From NCBI RefSeq assembly GCF_016679925.1, contig NZ_JAEQBW010000004.1, positions 62,001 through 126,000 on the forward strand: a stretch of 64,000 nt of DNA. Direction: 5' to 3'. Source of the stretch: Marivirga aurantiaca (GTDB taxonomy: Bacteria > Bacteroidota > Bacteroidia > Cytophagales > Cyclobacteriaceae). Positions 32,756 to 40,642 of the stretch are shown here, in pieces. The number at the start of each line of letters is the position of its first letter. Positions within the stretch are counted from its first letter, which is position 1. The translations under genes and the position numbers were made by a program. Below the pieces are notes generated by a model. That model was not told where the DNA came from. It was given only the letters and a program-made list of their open reading frames with translations, and did no database searches.

Positions 32756-33679
32756 ATGAAAGCAGTTATTTGTACCCAATACGGGCCACCTGAAACCCTC
32801 CGGATGAGAGAAGTGGAAAAGCCCAGGCCTAAAGACCATGAGGTTTTAATAAAAGTATATGCAACAACTGCACATATTGGCGATACCCGTATTAGAAGAG
32901 CTGATCCATTTTTGGTGAGGATTATCTTTGGCCTATTCAAACCAAAGAAAAATTTAATACTTGGGCTGGAAGTATCCGGTGTGATTGAATCCGTTGGGAA
33001 AAACGTAAAATCATTTAGAAAAAGTGATAAGGTATTTGCCTTGACCGGATTTGGCTTAGGGGGATATGCGGAATACATATGCTTGCCTGAAAAAGCGAAA
33101 GGTGCCCTGCAAAGGAAGGGACTGGTAGCCATAAAACCCGAGAATTTATCCTTTGAAGAGGCCGCAACTGTCCCTGCCGGAGCACTTACTGCTTTAAAAA
33201 ACCTCCAAAAAGCAAATATTAAGGCTGGCCAGAAAATATTGATAAATGGCGCATCGGGAAGCCTTGGTACATACGCCATACAACTGGCCAGGCATTTTGG
33301 AGCAGAGATTACAGCTGTTTGTAGTGCAAAAAATTTCGAACTGGTAAAATCCATTGGAGCTGACAAAGTGATTGATTATACAGAACAGGATTTCACAAAA
33401 ACAGATGAGAAATACGATATAGTGTATGATGCAGTGATGAAATCAAAACGCGCTCACTGTAGACGAATATTAAAGAAAAAGGGTGTTTTTATCAACAATT
33501 CTGGTCTTCCCAACATACAAGAGAATGAGTTAACATTTATTAAAGACTTGATTGAGAAAAACATCCTAAAGCCCATTTTGGACAGAACATACCCTATCGA
33601 AGACATTGTTGAAGCGCATAGGTATGTGGACAAAGGACATAAGGTAGGAAATGTTGCTATAAAGATGTTTGAATCATAA
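32756..33679 (+). CDS. zinc-independent MDR oxidoreductase (quinone-oxidoreductase-like)
   Basis: A 307-aa medium-chain dehydrogenase/reductase of the quinone-oxidoreductase/zeta-crystallin type. The N-terminal GroES-like fold includes HIGDTRIRR and GLEVSGVIESVGKNV, and the Rossmann NADPH site is KILINGASGSLGTYAIQLARHFGA near residue 160. The structural and catalytic zinc cysteines of alcohol dehydrogenases are absent. It would reduce quinones or activated enones using NADPH. The flanks are non-coding, so it stands alone after the 0.9-kb gap. The substrate is undetermined. Confidence 0.93.
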   Translation: MKAVICTQYGPPETLRMREVEKPRPKDHEVLIKVYATTAHIGDTRIRRADPFLVRIIFGLFKPKKNLILGLEVSGVIESVGKNVKSFRKSDKVFALTGFGLGGYAEYICLPEKAKGALQRKGLVAIKPENLSFEEAATVPAGALTALKNLQKANIKAGQKILINGASGSLGTYAIQLARHFGAEITAVCSAKNFELVKSIGADKVIDYTEQDFTKTDEKYDIVYDAVMKSKRAHCRRILKKKGVFINNSGLPNIQENELTFIKDLIEKNILKPILDRTYPIEDIVEAHRYVDKGHKVGNVAIKMFES

Positions 33680-33868
33680 AATGGTGCTTAATATACCAAG
33701 GACAAGCAAATCAGCATAAATACGGATATTTTATGTAGATTAGATGCTATATGTTTAGATTCTCTTATTTTTCATATAAACTATTATCTTTATAAGGCTT
33801 GTATGTGGAAAACTGAGGCATTCTAATTGTTACTCATCATAGAAAGGTTCAATCACAATTAGTAATTT

Positions 33869-34723
33869 ATGAAATCGTCATTTTTAATTTTAGCATTGGT
33901 TTTTTTCACCGCCTGTCATGATGCCAGGGATTTATCAGACTCAGCACTCATGGATTTGAAAAATTCAAGTGGTGATTTTGACGCATATCTTGAAATTCCG
34001 GCTACTGAGCAATCACCGGTATCGGCACCAGATGAAACACCTGTGCCTGATTCCAGAACAAAGAAAATTATTAAAAATGGAGGTATCGACTTTCAAACTG
34101 AGAATATTGAAAAGGACTACCAAAAAATTCGTAACCTCTTACCTAAGTTCAATGCCTATATTGAAAATGAAAACCAATCGAAATCAGCTTTTAACATTCA
34201 ATACAATTTAACCATTCGAGTGCCTTCAACAGTTTATGATACTTTATTTTCATCAATATCAGCTCTTGCCTTTCAATTGGATAATCGCTATTCAAACGTA
34301 GAAGATGTGACAGAACGATACTATGATCTAAAAGCAAGGATTAAAAATAAAGAGGCTCTTGAACAGAGGTATGTTGAACTTTTAAAAAAGGCCTCGGCAA
34401 TAAAAGACATTTTAGAGATAGAAAAGAACTTAAATGAAGTGAGAACAGAGATTGAACGCCTCCAGGGCCAATTCAATTATTTAAATAAGCAGGTGAATTT
34501 TTCAACTATCCATTTATCTTTCTATGAAGTGTTACCTTATGAAGTGAACTCTTCTCAAAGGGAAGGATTTGGAGCAAGAATCCTGCGTGCTTTGGGAAGC
34601 GGCTGGAATGGCTTTCTTTCTTTTCTGATCGGTTTAACAACTCTTTGGCCATTTGTAATTCTAACAGTTGGGGTAATATATTTATTCCGTAAGTTGAGAA
34701 GAAAATGGAAAACGAAAAAATGA
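33869..34723 (+). CDS. DUF4349 lipoprotein
   Basis: A 284-aa lipoprotein (lipobox FTAC, Cys16). The DUF4349 domain occupies most of the mature part: KKIIKNGGIDFQTENIEKDYQKI, NLTIRVPSTVYDTLFSSISAL and SNVEDVTERYYDLKARIKNKEALEQRY. A coiled coil follows at about 165-205 (ILEIEKNLNEVRTEIERLQGQF), and a C-terminal transmembrane helix at about 250-272 (WPFVILTVGVIYLFRKLRRKW) ends in a basic tail. Lipid anchor plus membrane helix suggest it bridges the two envelope membranes or is held at both ends. The family's function is unknown. Confidence 0.9.
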   Translation: MKSSFLILALVFFTACHDARDLSDSALMDLKNSSGDFDAYLEIPATEQSPVSAPDETPVPDSRTKKIIKNGGIDFQTENIEKDYQKIRNLLPKFNAYIENENQSKSAFNIQYNLTIRVPSTVYDTLFSSISALAFQLDNRYSNVEDVTERYYDLKARIKNKEALEQRYVELLKKASAIKDILEIEKNLNEVRTEIERLQGQFNYLNKQVNFSTIHLSFYEVLPYEVNSSQREGFGARILRALGSGWNGFLSFLIGLTTLWPFVILTVGVIYLFRKLRRKWKTKK

Positions 34724-34732
34724 GAGACTAGA

Positions 34733-35224
34733 ATGACATTGAGACAGGTAATGAACAATGAAATAACAATCAGACCTTCAAAACTTGATGACTTGAAAGA
34801 GATGCAAAAGCTATTTGTGGATACGATTACGACAATCTGCAAAGCCGATTACTCAACAGAGCAAATTAATGTTTGGACTTCTTCAATTGAAAACACACAG
34901 CGCTGGACTGATAAATTAACTTCGCAATATTTTCTTGTTGCAGAATTAGGTAACCAAATAGTGGGCTACGCCTCATTAGAGAATAATAATTATCTAGACT
35001 TTCTCTATGTTCATAGTGACTACCAAAGGCAAGGTATAGCCGATAAATTGTATGATGAAATTGAAAAAGAAGCCATAAAAAGAAAGGCGACAGCCTTACA
35101 TTCAGACGTAAGCAAAACGGCCAAACCATTTTTTGAGAAAAAAGGATTTAGAACAATAGCACCTCAAATAAACATCATACAAGGTGTAGAAATCATCAAC
35201 TATAAAATGGCCAGACAATTGTGA
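34733..35224 (+). CDS. GNAT-family N-acetyltransferase
   Basis: A 163-aa acetyltransferase. The GNAT motifs are clear: an N-terminal strand-helix (ITIRPSKLDDLKEMQKLFVDTI), a central strand FLVAELGNQIVGYASLENNNYLDFLYVHSDYQRQGIADKLYDEIEKEA with the acetyl-CoA loop Q-R-Q-G-I-A, and a closing ALHSDVSKTAKPFFEKKGF. The start may be 34733 or an ATG at 34751. Its 3' end (from 35164) is present a second time at 37033-37131, where it lies behind foreign DNA. The coding differences in that copy are mostly silent. The substrate is unknown. Confidence 0.92.
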   Translation: MTLRQVMNNEITIRPSKLDDLKEMQKLFVDTITTICKADYSTEQINVWTSSIENTQRWTDKLTSQYFLVAELGNQIVGYASLENNNYLDFLYVHSDYQRQGIADKLYDEIEKEAIKRKATALHSDVSKTAKPFFEKKGFRTIAPQINIIQGVEIINYKMARQL

Positions 35225-35262
35225 CTTCCATGCTTTTAAGTACTAATTTACATTTGGAATAG
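35164..35262 (+). repeat. 99-bp direct repeat, copy A (3' end of the GNAT gene)
   Basis: Identical to 37033-37131 at 92 of 99 positions with no gaps. It holds the last 19 codons of the GNAT gene, its stop codon and 38 bp downstream. The two copies enclose 1770 bp. Confidence 0.9.
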
Positions 35263-35370
35263 ATTGTTAAAAATACGGGAGAAATGATCGGAGCATTCAT
35301 TAAAATATTGAGAAGATTCAAAAAATGAAAGGACTTGAAATTACAAAAGGATTGACTAAATAGAACTACA

Positions 35371-36690
35371 ATGTCCGAATCGCACAATATAGAATACAAA
35401 TCCACCTGGAGGGAAGAATACCTGAAATGGATATGTGGCTTTGCCAATGCCAACGGGGGCAGGCTTTATATAGGCATTGACGATAAGGGAAAGACAACAG
35501 GCATTGATAATCACGAAAAACTACTGGAAGATTTACCTAACAAGTTTCGGGATATTCTGGGCGTGTACGCAGAAGTGAACCTACAAAGTGAGAAAGGGAA
35601 GTACTATCTTGAAATTATAGTTCCTCGTTTTGATGTGCCTATTTCAGTAAGAGGAAAATACTATGTCCGTACCGGAAGTACTTTGCAGGAATTGAAAGGC
35701 CCAGCTTTAAATGAATTTATTCTTAAACGGACCGGAAAAACATGGGATGACATTCCGGTTGAATTGGCTACTTTACAAGATGTTGATGAGGATGCCATAA
35801 AGTTTTTCGCTAAAAAAGCCCTTAAAAGCAAACGTATTGTACCGGATGCTACGGAAGAAGACACAAAAACACTTTTGAACAACCTGCATCTTTTCAGCAA
35901 CAATGGAAAGCTGAAAAATGCTGCACTACTGCTTTTCGGAAAAGATCCCCAAAAGTATTTCACGTCTGCCTATTTCAAGATCGGGCGGTTCGGAGACTCG
36001 GATGCCGACCTGAAATTTCAGGATGTGGTGGAGGGCAACCTGATCGAAATGGTGGACAAGGTCATGGAAATACTCGAACGCAAGTACCTGATCAGGCCGA
36101 TACGTTACGAAGGTATGCAGCGTGTGGAAGAATTGGAATATCCAGAACCCGCTTTACGAGAAGCCATCCTGAACGCCATTGTTCACAAGGACTACAAAGG
36201 CACCACCATCCAACTCAGCGTGTATGACGATAAACTGATCCTTTGGAATCCCGGTATGTTGCCGGATGAATTGAATATTGAAATGCTCAAAGGAAAACAT
36301 CCCTCCCATCCACGCAACAAGAACATTGCAGACATTTTCTTTAAAGCCGGTTACATTGAAGCCTGGGGAAGGGGTATTTCCATGATAATGGATACCTGCC
36401 GAAAAGCCGGACTTCCCGAACCGGCTATTGAAGAAGTGGCAGGTGGTATGCAGATTACCTTCCTGAAAGACATATTTTCTGAGGACTACTTCAAGCGAAT
36501 GGGACTAAATGAACGGCAAATTGAGGCAGTCAAGTATGTAAAAGAGAACGGGAAAATTACAAATAGTGATTATCAGGAATTGCTAGGAGTTGCCAGAAGA
36601 ACCGCAACGAGGGATTTAGCAGAATTGGTGGAAAAAGAGATATTAAAATCTTCTGAAACAAGAGGAGCTGGAGCATATTACAAATTTTGA
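35371..36690 (+). CDS. AlbA/Schlafen-type ATP-binding regulator
   Basis: A 439-aa protein of the AlbA_2/Schlafen-core group. The N-terminal AlbA_2 domain shows the hallmarks ESHNIEYKSTWREEYLKWICGFANANGGRLYIGIDDKGKTTGI, a short linker, then a GHKL-like ATPase segment (YPEPALREAILNAIVHKDYKGT...LWNPGMLP...EAWGRGISMIMDTC). It ends in a winged helix (KYVKENGKITNSDYQELLGVARRTATRDLAELVEKEIL). Such proteins are found as regulators or defence-linked factors on mobile DNA. The middle of the gene (about 35.96-36.47 kb) is visibly richer in G and C than its neighbours, consistent with recent transfer. A degenerate tandem repeat starts right at its stop codon. Confidence 0.88.
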   Translation: MSESHNIEYKSTWREEYLKWICGFANANGGRLYIGIDDKGKTTGIDNHEKLLEDLPNKFRDILGVYAEVNLQSEKGKYYLEIIVPRFDVPISVRGKYYVRTGSTLQELKGPALNEFILKRTGKTWDDIPVELATLQDVDEDAIKFFAKKALKSKRIVPDATEEDTKTLLNNLHLFSNNGKLKNAALLLFGKDPQKYFTSAYFKIGRFGDSDADLKFQDVVEGNLIEMVDKVMEILERKYLIRPIRYEGMQRVEELEYPEPALREAILNAIVHKDYKGTTIQLSVYDDKLILWNPGMLPDELNIEMLKGKHPSHPRNKNIADIFFKAGYIEAWGRGISMIMDTCRKAGLPEPAIEEVAGGMQITFLKDIFSEDYFKRMGLNERQIEAVKYVKENGKITNSDYQELLGVARRTATRDLAELVEKEILKSSETRGAGAYYKF

Positions 36691-36805
36691 ATTGCGCCAT
36701 AATTGCGCCAATTGCGCCATAATGGAGTCATAATAGGGCCAATTGAGTTATAATGGGTTTATAATAGGCTGGTAATTGCACAGTGATTGCACCATAATGA
36801 TGAAA
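36691..36805 (+). repeat. degenerate tandem repeat, about 11-bp unit
   Basis: Starting just after the stop codon of the AlbA-type gene, about ten units follow the pattern AATTGCGCCAT with drift: AATTGCGCC, AATTGCGCCAT, AATGGAGTCAT, AATTGAGTTAT, AATGGGTTTAT. Units nearest the gene are the best conserved and later ones decay. Confidence 0.65.
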
Positions 36806-36863
36806 AAATTGTGAAAAACACATTAAGAGAGATCTCGTTACGTCAAAATGAATAACAAAACAG

Positions 36864-37115
36864 ATGAAACAATATTCAGAAAATGAAAAACTGAGTTTGT
36901 TCAAAAGCCTCTTTAAAGGCAGAGAGGATGTATTTGCTATCCGATGGGAAAAGGGAAATAAAAGTGGATATATGCCGGCTTATCATTTTGACCCCTACAT
37001 GTACCGGCTTCATAAAATGAAAGGAGGGACCTTCAAACAAACATCATACAAGGTGTGGAAATCATCAACTATAAAATGGCCAGGCAATTGTGACTTCAAT
37101 GCTTTTAAATATTAA
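36864..37115 (+). pseudogene. truncated TOTE-type primase N-terminus fused to duplicated GNAT tail
   Basis: The first about 57 codons (YSENEKLSLFKSLFKGREDVFAIRWEKGNKSGYMPAYHF) match the opening of TOTE conflict-system primase/helicase proteins, whose usual start reads like LFRSLFRGREDV...RWE...GYSP and which run to hundreds of residues. Here the sequence is cut at about 37032, where the second copy of the GNAT 3' end begins, and the ORF continues through that copy in a wrong frame (SYKVWKSSTIKWPG). It is therefore a chimeric remnant of a larger gene and unlikely to be functional. The family match is from memory of the motif. Confidence 0.65.
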
Positions 37116-37131
37116 TTTACATTTGGGATAG
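37033..37131 (+). repeat. 99-bp direct repeat, copy B
   Basis: Second copy of the GNAT 3' end, seven mismatches to copy A. In the GNAT frame it still encodes the same C-terminal residues NIIQGVEIINYKMARQL and stop; the differences there are GTA to GTG and AGA to AGG. It joins the truncated primase-like fragment on the left to the DNA before the 37.2-kb lipoprotein on the right. Confidence 0.9.
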
Positions 37132-37171
37132 TGAATATTTGCTTAAAAAATTTAACGTTTAGGAAATAAGA

Positions 37172-37612
37172 ATGAAAAAACTCTTTAACAATTTAGCATC
37201 AGTAGTTTTGGTTCTGATGTGTTTATCATGTTCTACTTATACAGTGACAACAGAAAATTTAACTTCTCAATTATCAGGCATTGATTCAACAAACCTAACA
37301 CCTGTCAGAGTGAGAGGCCCACTTGGTGAGGAATATAATTATTTAGCAAATCCGATTGATGCAATTGAAGTAACAGATAAAAAGGGAAATATTGTAGAAT
37401 TAACCAACATGCCTTCTATTGAAATTCGTGTAACTGAAACTAATGGAAAAAAAACCATTTTTTACTTTGACAGGATTCTAATTCAGGAAAACAAATTAAT
37501 CGGTGTCCAATCGAGGTTTATTTCAGCAATTCAGCAATCTATACCACTTAACGAGATAACAAAAATTGAAATTCAGGATGGGAAGAAAAATTTTGTTTAT
37601 TTATCCGAGTAA
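37172..37612 (+). CDS. hypothetical lipoprotein, 146 aa
   Basis: A lipoprotein signal ending LSC (Cys20) with a strand-rich mature domain (PVRVRGPLGEEYNYLANPIDAIEVTDKKGNIVELTNMPSIEIRVTETNGKKTIFYFDRILI). The shape suggests a small beta-sandwich. I know no family. It follows copy B of the GNAT repeat with 40 bp between and would have had the intact GNAT gene just upstream before the insertion. It has no obvious partner. Confidence 0.72.
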   Translation: MKKLFNNLASVVLVLMCLSCSTYTVTTENLTSQLSGIDSTNLTPVRVRGPLGEEYNYLANPIDAIEVTDKKGNIVELTNMPSIEIRVTETNGKKTIFYFDRILIQENKLIGVQSRFISAIQQSIPLNEITKIEIQDGKKNFVYLSE

Positions 37613-37693
37613 GGTGAAAGGAAACAATTGTTGAAACTAAAACATAGATTACTAATCAGTTGGAAACTACTAAACAAAGCTTTTACCCCCCAA

Positions 37694-38080
37694 TCACCCT
37701 TTATCCAGCCATGCCATCGCTTCAGCTTTGCTGCTGAAATTCTCCTTAGGCATTCCACATTGGGCAGAAAACCCACTCAATTGTAATTTAGCAATTTCCT
37801 CGTTTGGCAGTTCGGCTACTTTTTTCACTCCAAATTCAATGATTTTCTTATGTGCCTGCGCATGAATTTCCCTGACTTCTGAAGGGTGTATCACCATTTC
37901 CCTCGCATCTGTCAATAAAGTAAAACCCGGTTTTAATAAATCAATGGCCTGGTCCCAATCTTCCAGATAGGCAGGAATATCTGCTCTACTTCTCCAAAAC
38001 CCGACAATAGTTAAAAAAGCGCGATTGAGGTCAATATCCACCTGAAGTGTATATTGTTTGTTCTCTGCTATAGTTATCAT
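37694..38080 (-). CDS. SpoIIAA/STAS-like protein
   Basis: A 128-aa soluble protein with a STAS/SpoIIAA-like layout: an opening strand (YTLQVDIDLNRAFLTIVGFW), the helix SRADIPAYLEDWDQAIDLL, the strand GFTLLTDAREMVIHPSEVREI near residue 53, then a long helix HAQAHKKIIEFGVKKVAEL and AEAMAWLDK at the end. Bacteroidota proteins of this shape are mostly unassigned. The usual phosphorylatable Ser of anti-sigma-antagonist proteins is not evident. Assignment is by fold pattern only. Confidence 0.7.
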   Translation of the reverse strand: MITIAENKQYTLQVDIDLNRAFLTIVGFWRSRADIPAYLEDWDQAIDLLKPGFTLLTDAREMVIHPSEVREIHAQAHKKIIEFGVKKVAELPNEEIAKLQLSGFSAQCGMPKENFSSKAEAMAWLDKG

Positions 38081-38174
38081 AAAAAGTATTTGATATAAAA
38101 TTCAAAAATATTTTACCGTAAATCGAAAGGATTGCGGTAATTTCGACCACCTAAAGTATTTGTCCGATTAAAAC

Positions 38175-38345
38175 ATGGAGCTATTTTATATTGTTTTGAC
38201 TTTTTTCATGCTCAGCCTTTTTTTAGGATATATACGGCCGTGGTGGGTTCTTTGGTGGCACTCAGCACCTAACCGTTTAAGGGTATTGAAATACTACGGA
38301 GTTCCGCTTTTGCTTTTAATCCTGGTTTACTTTCTCGCAAACTAA
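38175..38345 (+). CDS. small two-helix membrane protein, 56 aa
   Basis: The ORF runs ATG 38175 to TAA 38343-38345. It has two hydrophobic helices (about residues 3-20 and 43-54) around a charged, Trp-rich loop (YIRPWWVLWWHSAPNRLRVL and KYYG). The regular two-helix plan and the Trp-Trp motifs argue for a real gene. Its last 30 bp overlap the convergent methyltransferase gene. I cannot name the family. It would sit in the inner membrane. Confidence 0.6.
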   Translation: MELFYIVLTFFMLSLFLGYIRPWWVLWWHSAPNRLRVLKYYGVPLLLLILVYFLAN

Positions 38346-39521
38346 AAGCCGTTTGCTGTTGTCCTGTAAAGTGCAGGCAAAAAGGTAAATGGAGCCTCCG
38401 TCTTTCAGTCCTAATTTCTTTTTCAGGTCTGCAACTGCCAATGGGAAATTCCTGCTACTGAGGTTGGCTTTCATTTCAGGCAATAATTTTTTCAAAGCCT
38501 TTTTGTTAACAGGCAGGCTTTCCAATATCCTGAAGCTTCTACCGGGAAAATCTTTATTTAATTCAGATGAAGTAAATAAATTGGTGTTAGAGTGTAATTT
38601 TTTCAGTTGGTAAGCTTCAGCCAGAGATTTAAAAAAGCCGGATTTCATTACTGCCGGAGAAGGTTCATATAAATATGGACCCGGAAGGGAAAAGGCAATA
38701 AGAGTCGACAGCTCCTTTAGCTTGTCAGAAGTAAATTGCTGTGTGGCCCGGCCCTCATCACTCAGGATAACAGCTGTTATTTCCGGGTTTTCGATTTCAG
38801 TTTTTCCCAGTTGAAACAACAGCTCCCGTACTTCTCCCCTCCATTCTACTATATGCACTTTTTTTACCTGATGTGATAAATCGAGAATGGCTTGTGAGAT
38901 GTCCAGCATGGGAGCACCTTTAAGCAAAACACGTGGTGCCTTCTCCAATATCTTTGGTAAAAGGTTAGTAATGTCAGGGCTACAGTCTTCCCAGCGGGAA
39001 ACTTTTTTCTGGTTTTGGTCTCTTCGGGCAGGATCTATGTACATCCAATCAAAATCATTTTTTGCACGCTCTAAAAAGGCAGAGGCTTCTTTGTTTTCCA
39101 CATGAATGGAGCTGTTCAGCTGCTTAAAATTATAAGTGGCTAACTCACATAAATGAGTTTGTTGTTCCACGTATACGCATTCCCGGAAGCTTTGGGACAA
39201 ATAATAGGTGTCAATCCCAAAACCACCGCTTAAATCGACCATTTTCGTGCCCTCTATTAATGAAGCTTTAAATTGAGCCGTTGCCTGCGAGCTGCATTGC
39301 TCCATAGAAATTGCAGGTGGAAACAGGATATTGGGATGGGCATAAAATTCAGGCAGTTTTTCCCGGGCTTTTTTTCGCGAAGCGACTTGTTCGGCAATTT
39401 CCCTCATGGGCAAATCCGGAAACTGCTTTGCCTTTAAAACCAAATGAGCAGGCTCAGCCTGCTCATTTTCTTTGATAAATTCCAATATTTTGGCTAATGA
39501 TTTATGCTCGCTCAAAGCCAT
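38316..39521 (-). CDS. SAM-dependent methyltransferase with THUMP-like domain
   Basis: A 401-aa protein with an N-terminal helical part (SEHKSLAKILEFIKENEQAEP), a class I methyltransferase domain near residues 85-240 (TKMVDLSGGFGIDTYYLSQSF as motif I, DWMYIDPARRD as the motif IV-like segment) and a C-terminal region resembling the THUMP-like domain of the Bacteroidota PG_1098 group. The IDPARR motif fits an RNA- or base-modifying enzyme, target unknown. It begins inside the asd gene (20-bp overlap) on the same strand, so it is probably co-transcribed with asd. Confidence 0.88.
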   Translation of the reverse strand: MALSEHKSLAKILEFIKENEQAEPAHLVLKAKQFPDLPMREIAEQVASRKKAREKLPEFYAHPNILFPPAISMEQCSSQATAQFKASLIEGTKMVDLSGGFGIDTYYLSQSFRECVYVEQQTHLCELATYNFKQLNSSIHVENKEASAFLERAKNDFDWMYIDPARRDQNQKKVSRWEDCSPDITNLLPKILEKAPRVLLKGAPMLDISQAILDLSHQVKKVHIVEWRGEVRELLFQLGKTEIENPEITAVILSDEGRATQQFTSDKLKELSTLIAFSLPGPYLYEPSPAVMKSGFFKSLAEAYQLKKLHSNTNLFTSSELNKDFPGRSFRILESLPVNKKALKKLLPEMKANLSSRNFPLAVADLKKKLGLKDGGSIYLFACTLQDNSKRLLVCEKVNQD

Positions 39522-40515
39522 ACGGATGCACTAAGCTATGTTGAACCATATATTCGGCAATTTGTACCGCATTAGTGGCCGCACCCTTACGCAGGTTATC
39601 TGCCACTATCCACATATTCAAAGTGTTGGGATTAGAATCATCCCTTCTTATTCTGCCGACAAAAACCTCATCTTTTCCATGTGCATTCAATGGCAACGGA
39701 TAAAGGTTGTTTTTCGGGTCATCCTGAAGTACAACTCCCTCTGATTGAGCAATCAAATCCTTCACCTCCTGAATGTCAAAATCTTTTTCAAAAGTAACAT
39801 TTACTGATTCCGAATGTCCGCCCATTACAGGTAAACGCACGCAGGTAGCTGAAACTCCTATGGATTCATCGCTGAAAATTTTACGTGTTTCGTTTACCAT
39901 TTTCATTTCTTCCTTAGTGTAATCGTTGTCCATAAACACATCAATATGTGGCAGCGCATTCATGTCGATAGGATGTGGATAAACCTTTTTGCCAGGTAAG
40001 CCGGCCCTTTCATCCATTAACTGGTCAACAGCTTCTTTTCCGGTGCCGGTTACAGACTGATAGGTGGAAACTACTATTCTCTTGATTTTATATTTTCTGT
40101 GCAAAGGAGCCAAAGCCATTACCATTTGAATGGTAGAGCAATTAGGGTTGGCAATAATTCTATGGTCAATTTTTAATTCTTTGGCATTAATTTCCGGCAC
40201 AATCAATTTAATGCGTTCGTGCATGCGCCATGCTGAGCTGTTATCAACTACAACAGTCCCTATTTCACTAAATTTGGGAGCCCATTCCAGGGAAGTATTT
40301 CCTCCGGCAGAGAATAAAGCCAAATCCGGTTTTTCAGCTAACGCATCTTCCAAAGTAATAATAGTATATTCTTTTCCCTTGAAAGTCATCTGTTTACCTG
40401 CTGATTTTGCAGAGGCTACTAACAACAATTCATCAAAAGGAAAATTTCTTTCTTCTAATACTTTTAACATCTCACCACCTACCAAACCAGTGGCACCTAC
40501 AACTGCGATTTTCAT
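39502..40515 (-). CDS. asd: aspartate-semialdehyde dehydrogenase
   Basis: A 337-aa NADPH-dependent enzyme that reduces aspartyl-4-phosphate to aspartate semialdehyde for lysine, methionine and threonine (and diaminopimelate). It has the Rossmann start VVGATGLVGGEML, FSAGGNTS, catalytic Cys126 in IIANPNCSTIQM, SVTGTGKEAVDQL and RLPVMGGHSESV. The ATG at 40515 follows a short leader; a -7 box at 40604-40611 faces it. The next enzyme up the pathway, aspartokinase, is encoded 12 kb away. Confidence 0.97.
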   Translation of the reverse strand: MKIAVVGATGLVGGEMLKVLEERNFPFDELLLVASAKSAGKQMTFKGKEYTIITLEDALAEKPDLALFSAGGNTSLEWAPKFSEIGTVVVDNSSAWRMHERIKLIVPEINAKELKIDHRIIANPNCSTIQMVMALAPLHRKYKIKRIVVSTYQSVTGTGKEAVDQLMDERAGLPGKKVYPHPIDMNALPHIDVFMDNDYTKEEMKMVNETRKIFSDESIGVSATCVRLPVMGGHSESVNVTFEKDFDIQEVKDLIAQSEGVVLQDDPKNNLYPLPLNAHGKDEVFVGRIRRDDSNPNTLNMWIVADNLRKGAATNAVQIAEYMVQHSLVHPYGFERA

Positions 40516-40603
40516 TTTTAGGATTTTAACGTTATATTATTGTGTGATTTCGAAACCAAGGCTTATGCTCTGAAATTTAAGCGTTTGACTTAATCCCGAA
40601 GTA

Positions 40604-40611
40604 CAAAAGTA
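40604..40611 (-). promoter_or_regulatory. candidate -7 box of asd
   Basis: Minus-strand TACTTTTG, an exact TAnnTTTG match, about 90 bp upstream of the asd ATG. It lies one base from an opposing -7 box for the 1230-aa surface-protein gene. Confidence 0.4.
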
Positions 40612-40612
40612 A

Positions 40613-40620
40613 TATATTTG
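40613..40620 (+). promoter_or_regulatory. candidate -7 box of the 1230-aa surface-protein gene
   Basis: TATATTTG on the plus strand, an exact TAnnTTTG match, 22 bp before the ATG at 40643. Adjacent to the minus-strand box 40604-40611. Confidence 0.4.
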
Positions 40621-40642
40621 ATCAATAAGAACAGTAATTAAT

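Noticed and set aside
32752-33366. 204-aa ORF on the minus strand inside the MDR oxidoreductase gene
   Set aside because: The opposite strand carries a complete, motif-bearing oxidoreductase, and this ORF has the Phe/Ser/Pro-rich make-up of a shadow frame.
36864-37115. 83-aa ORF taken as a complete small gene
   Set aside because: Its second part is the duplicated GNAT tail read in the wrong frame, so it is a junction artefact of recombination.
40130-40573. 147-aa plus-strand ORF opposite asd
   Set aside because: It is antisense to the well-supported asd active-site region.
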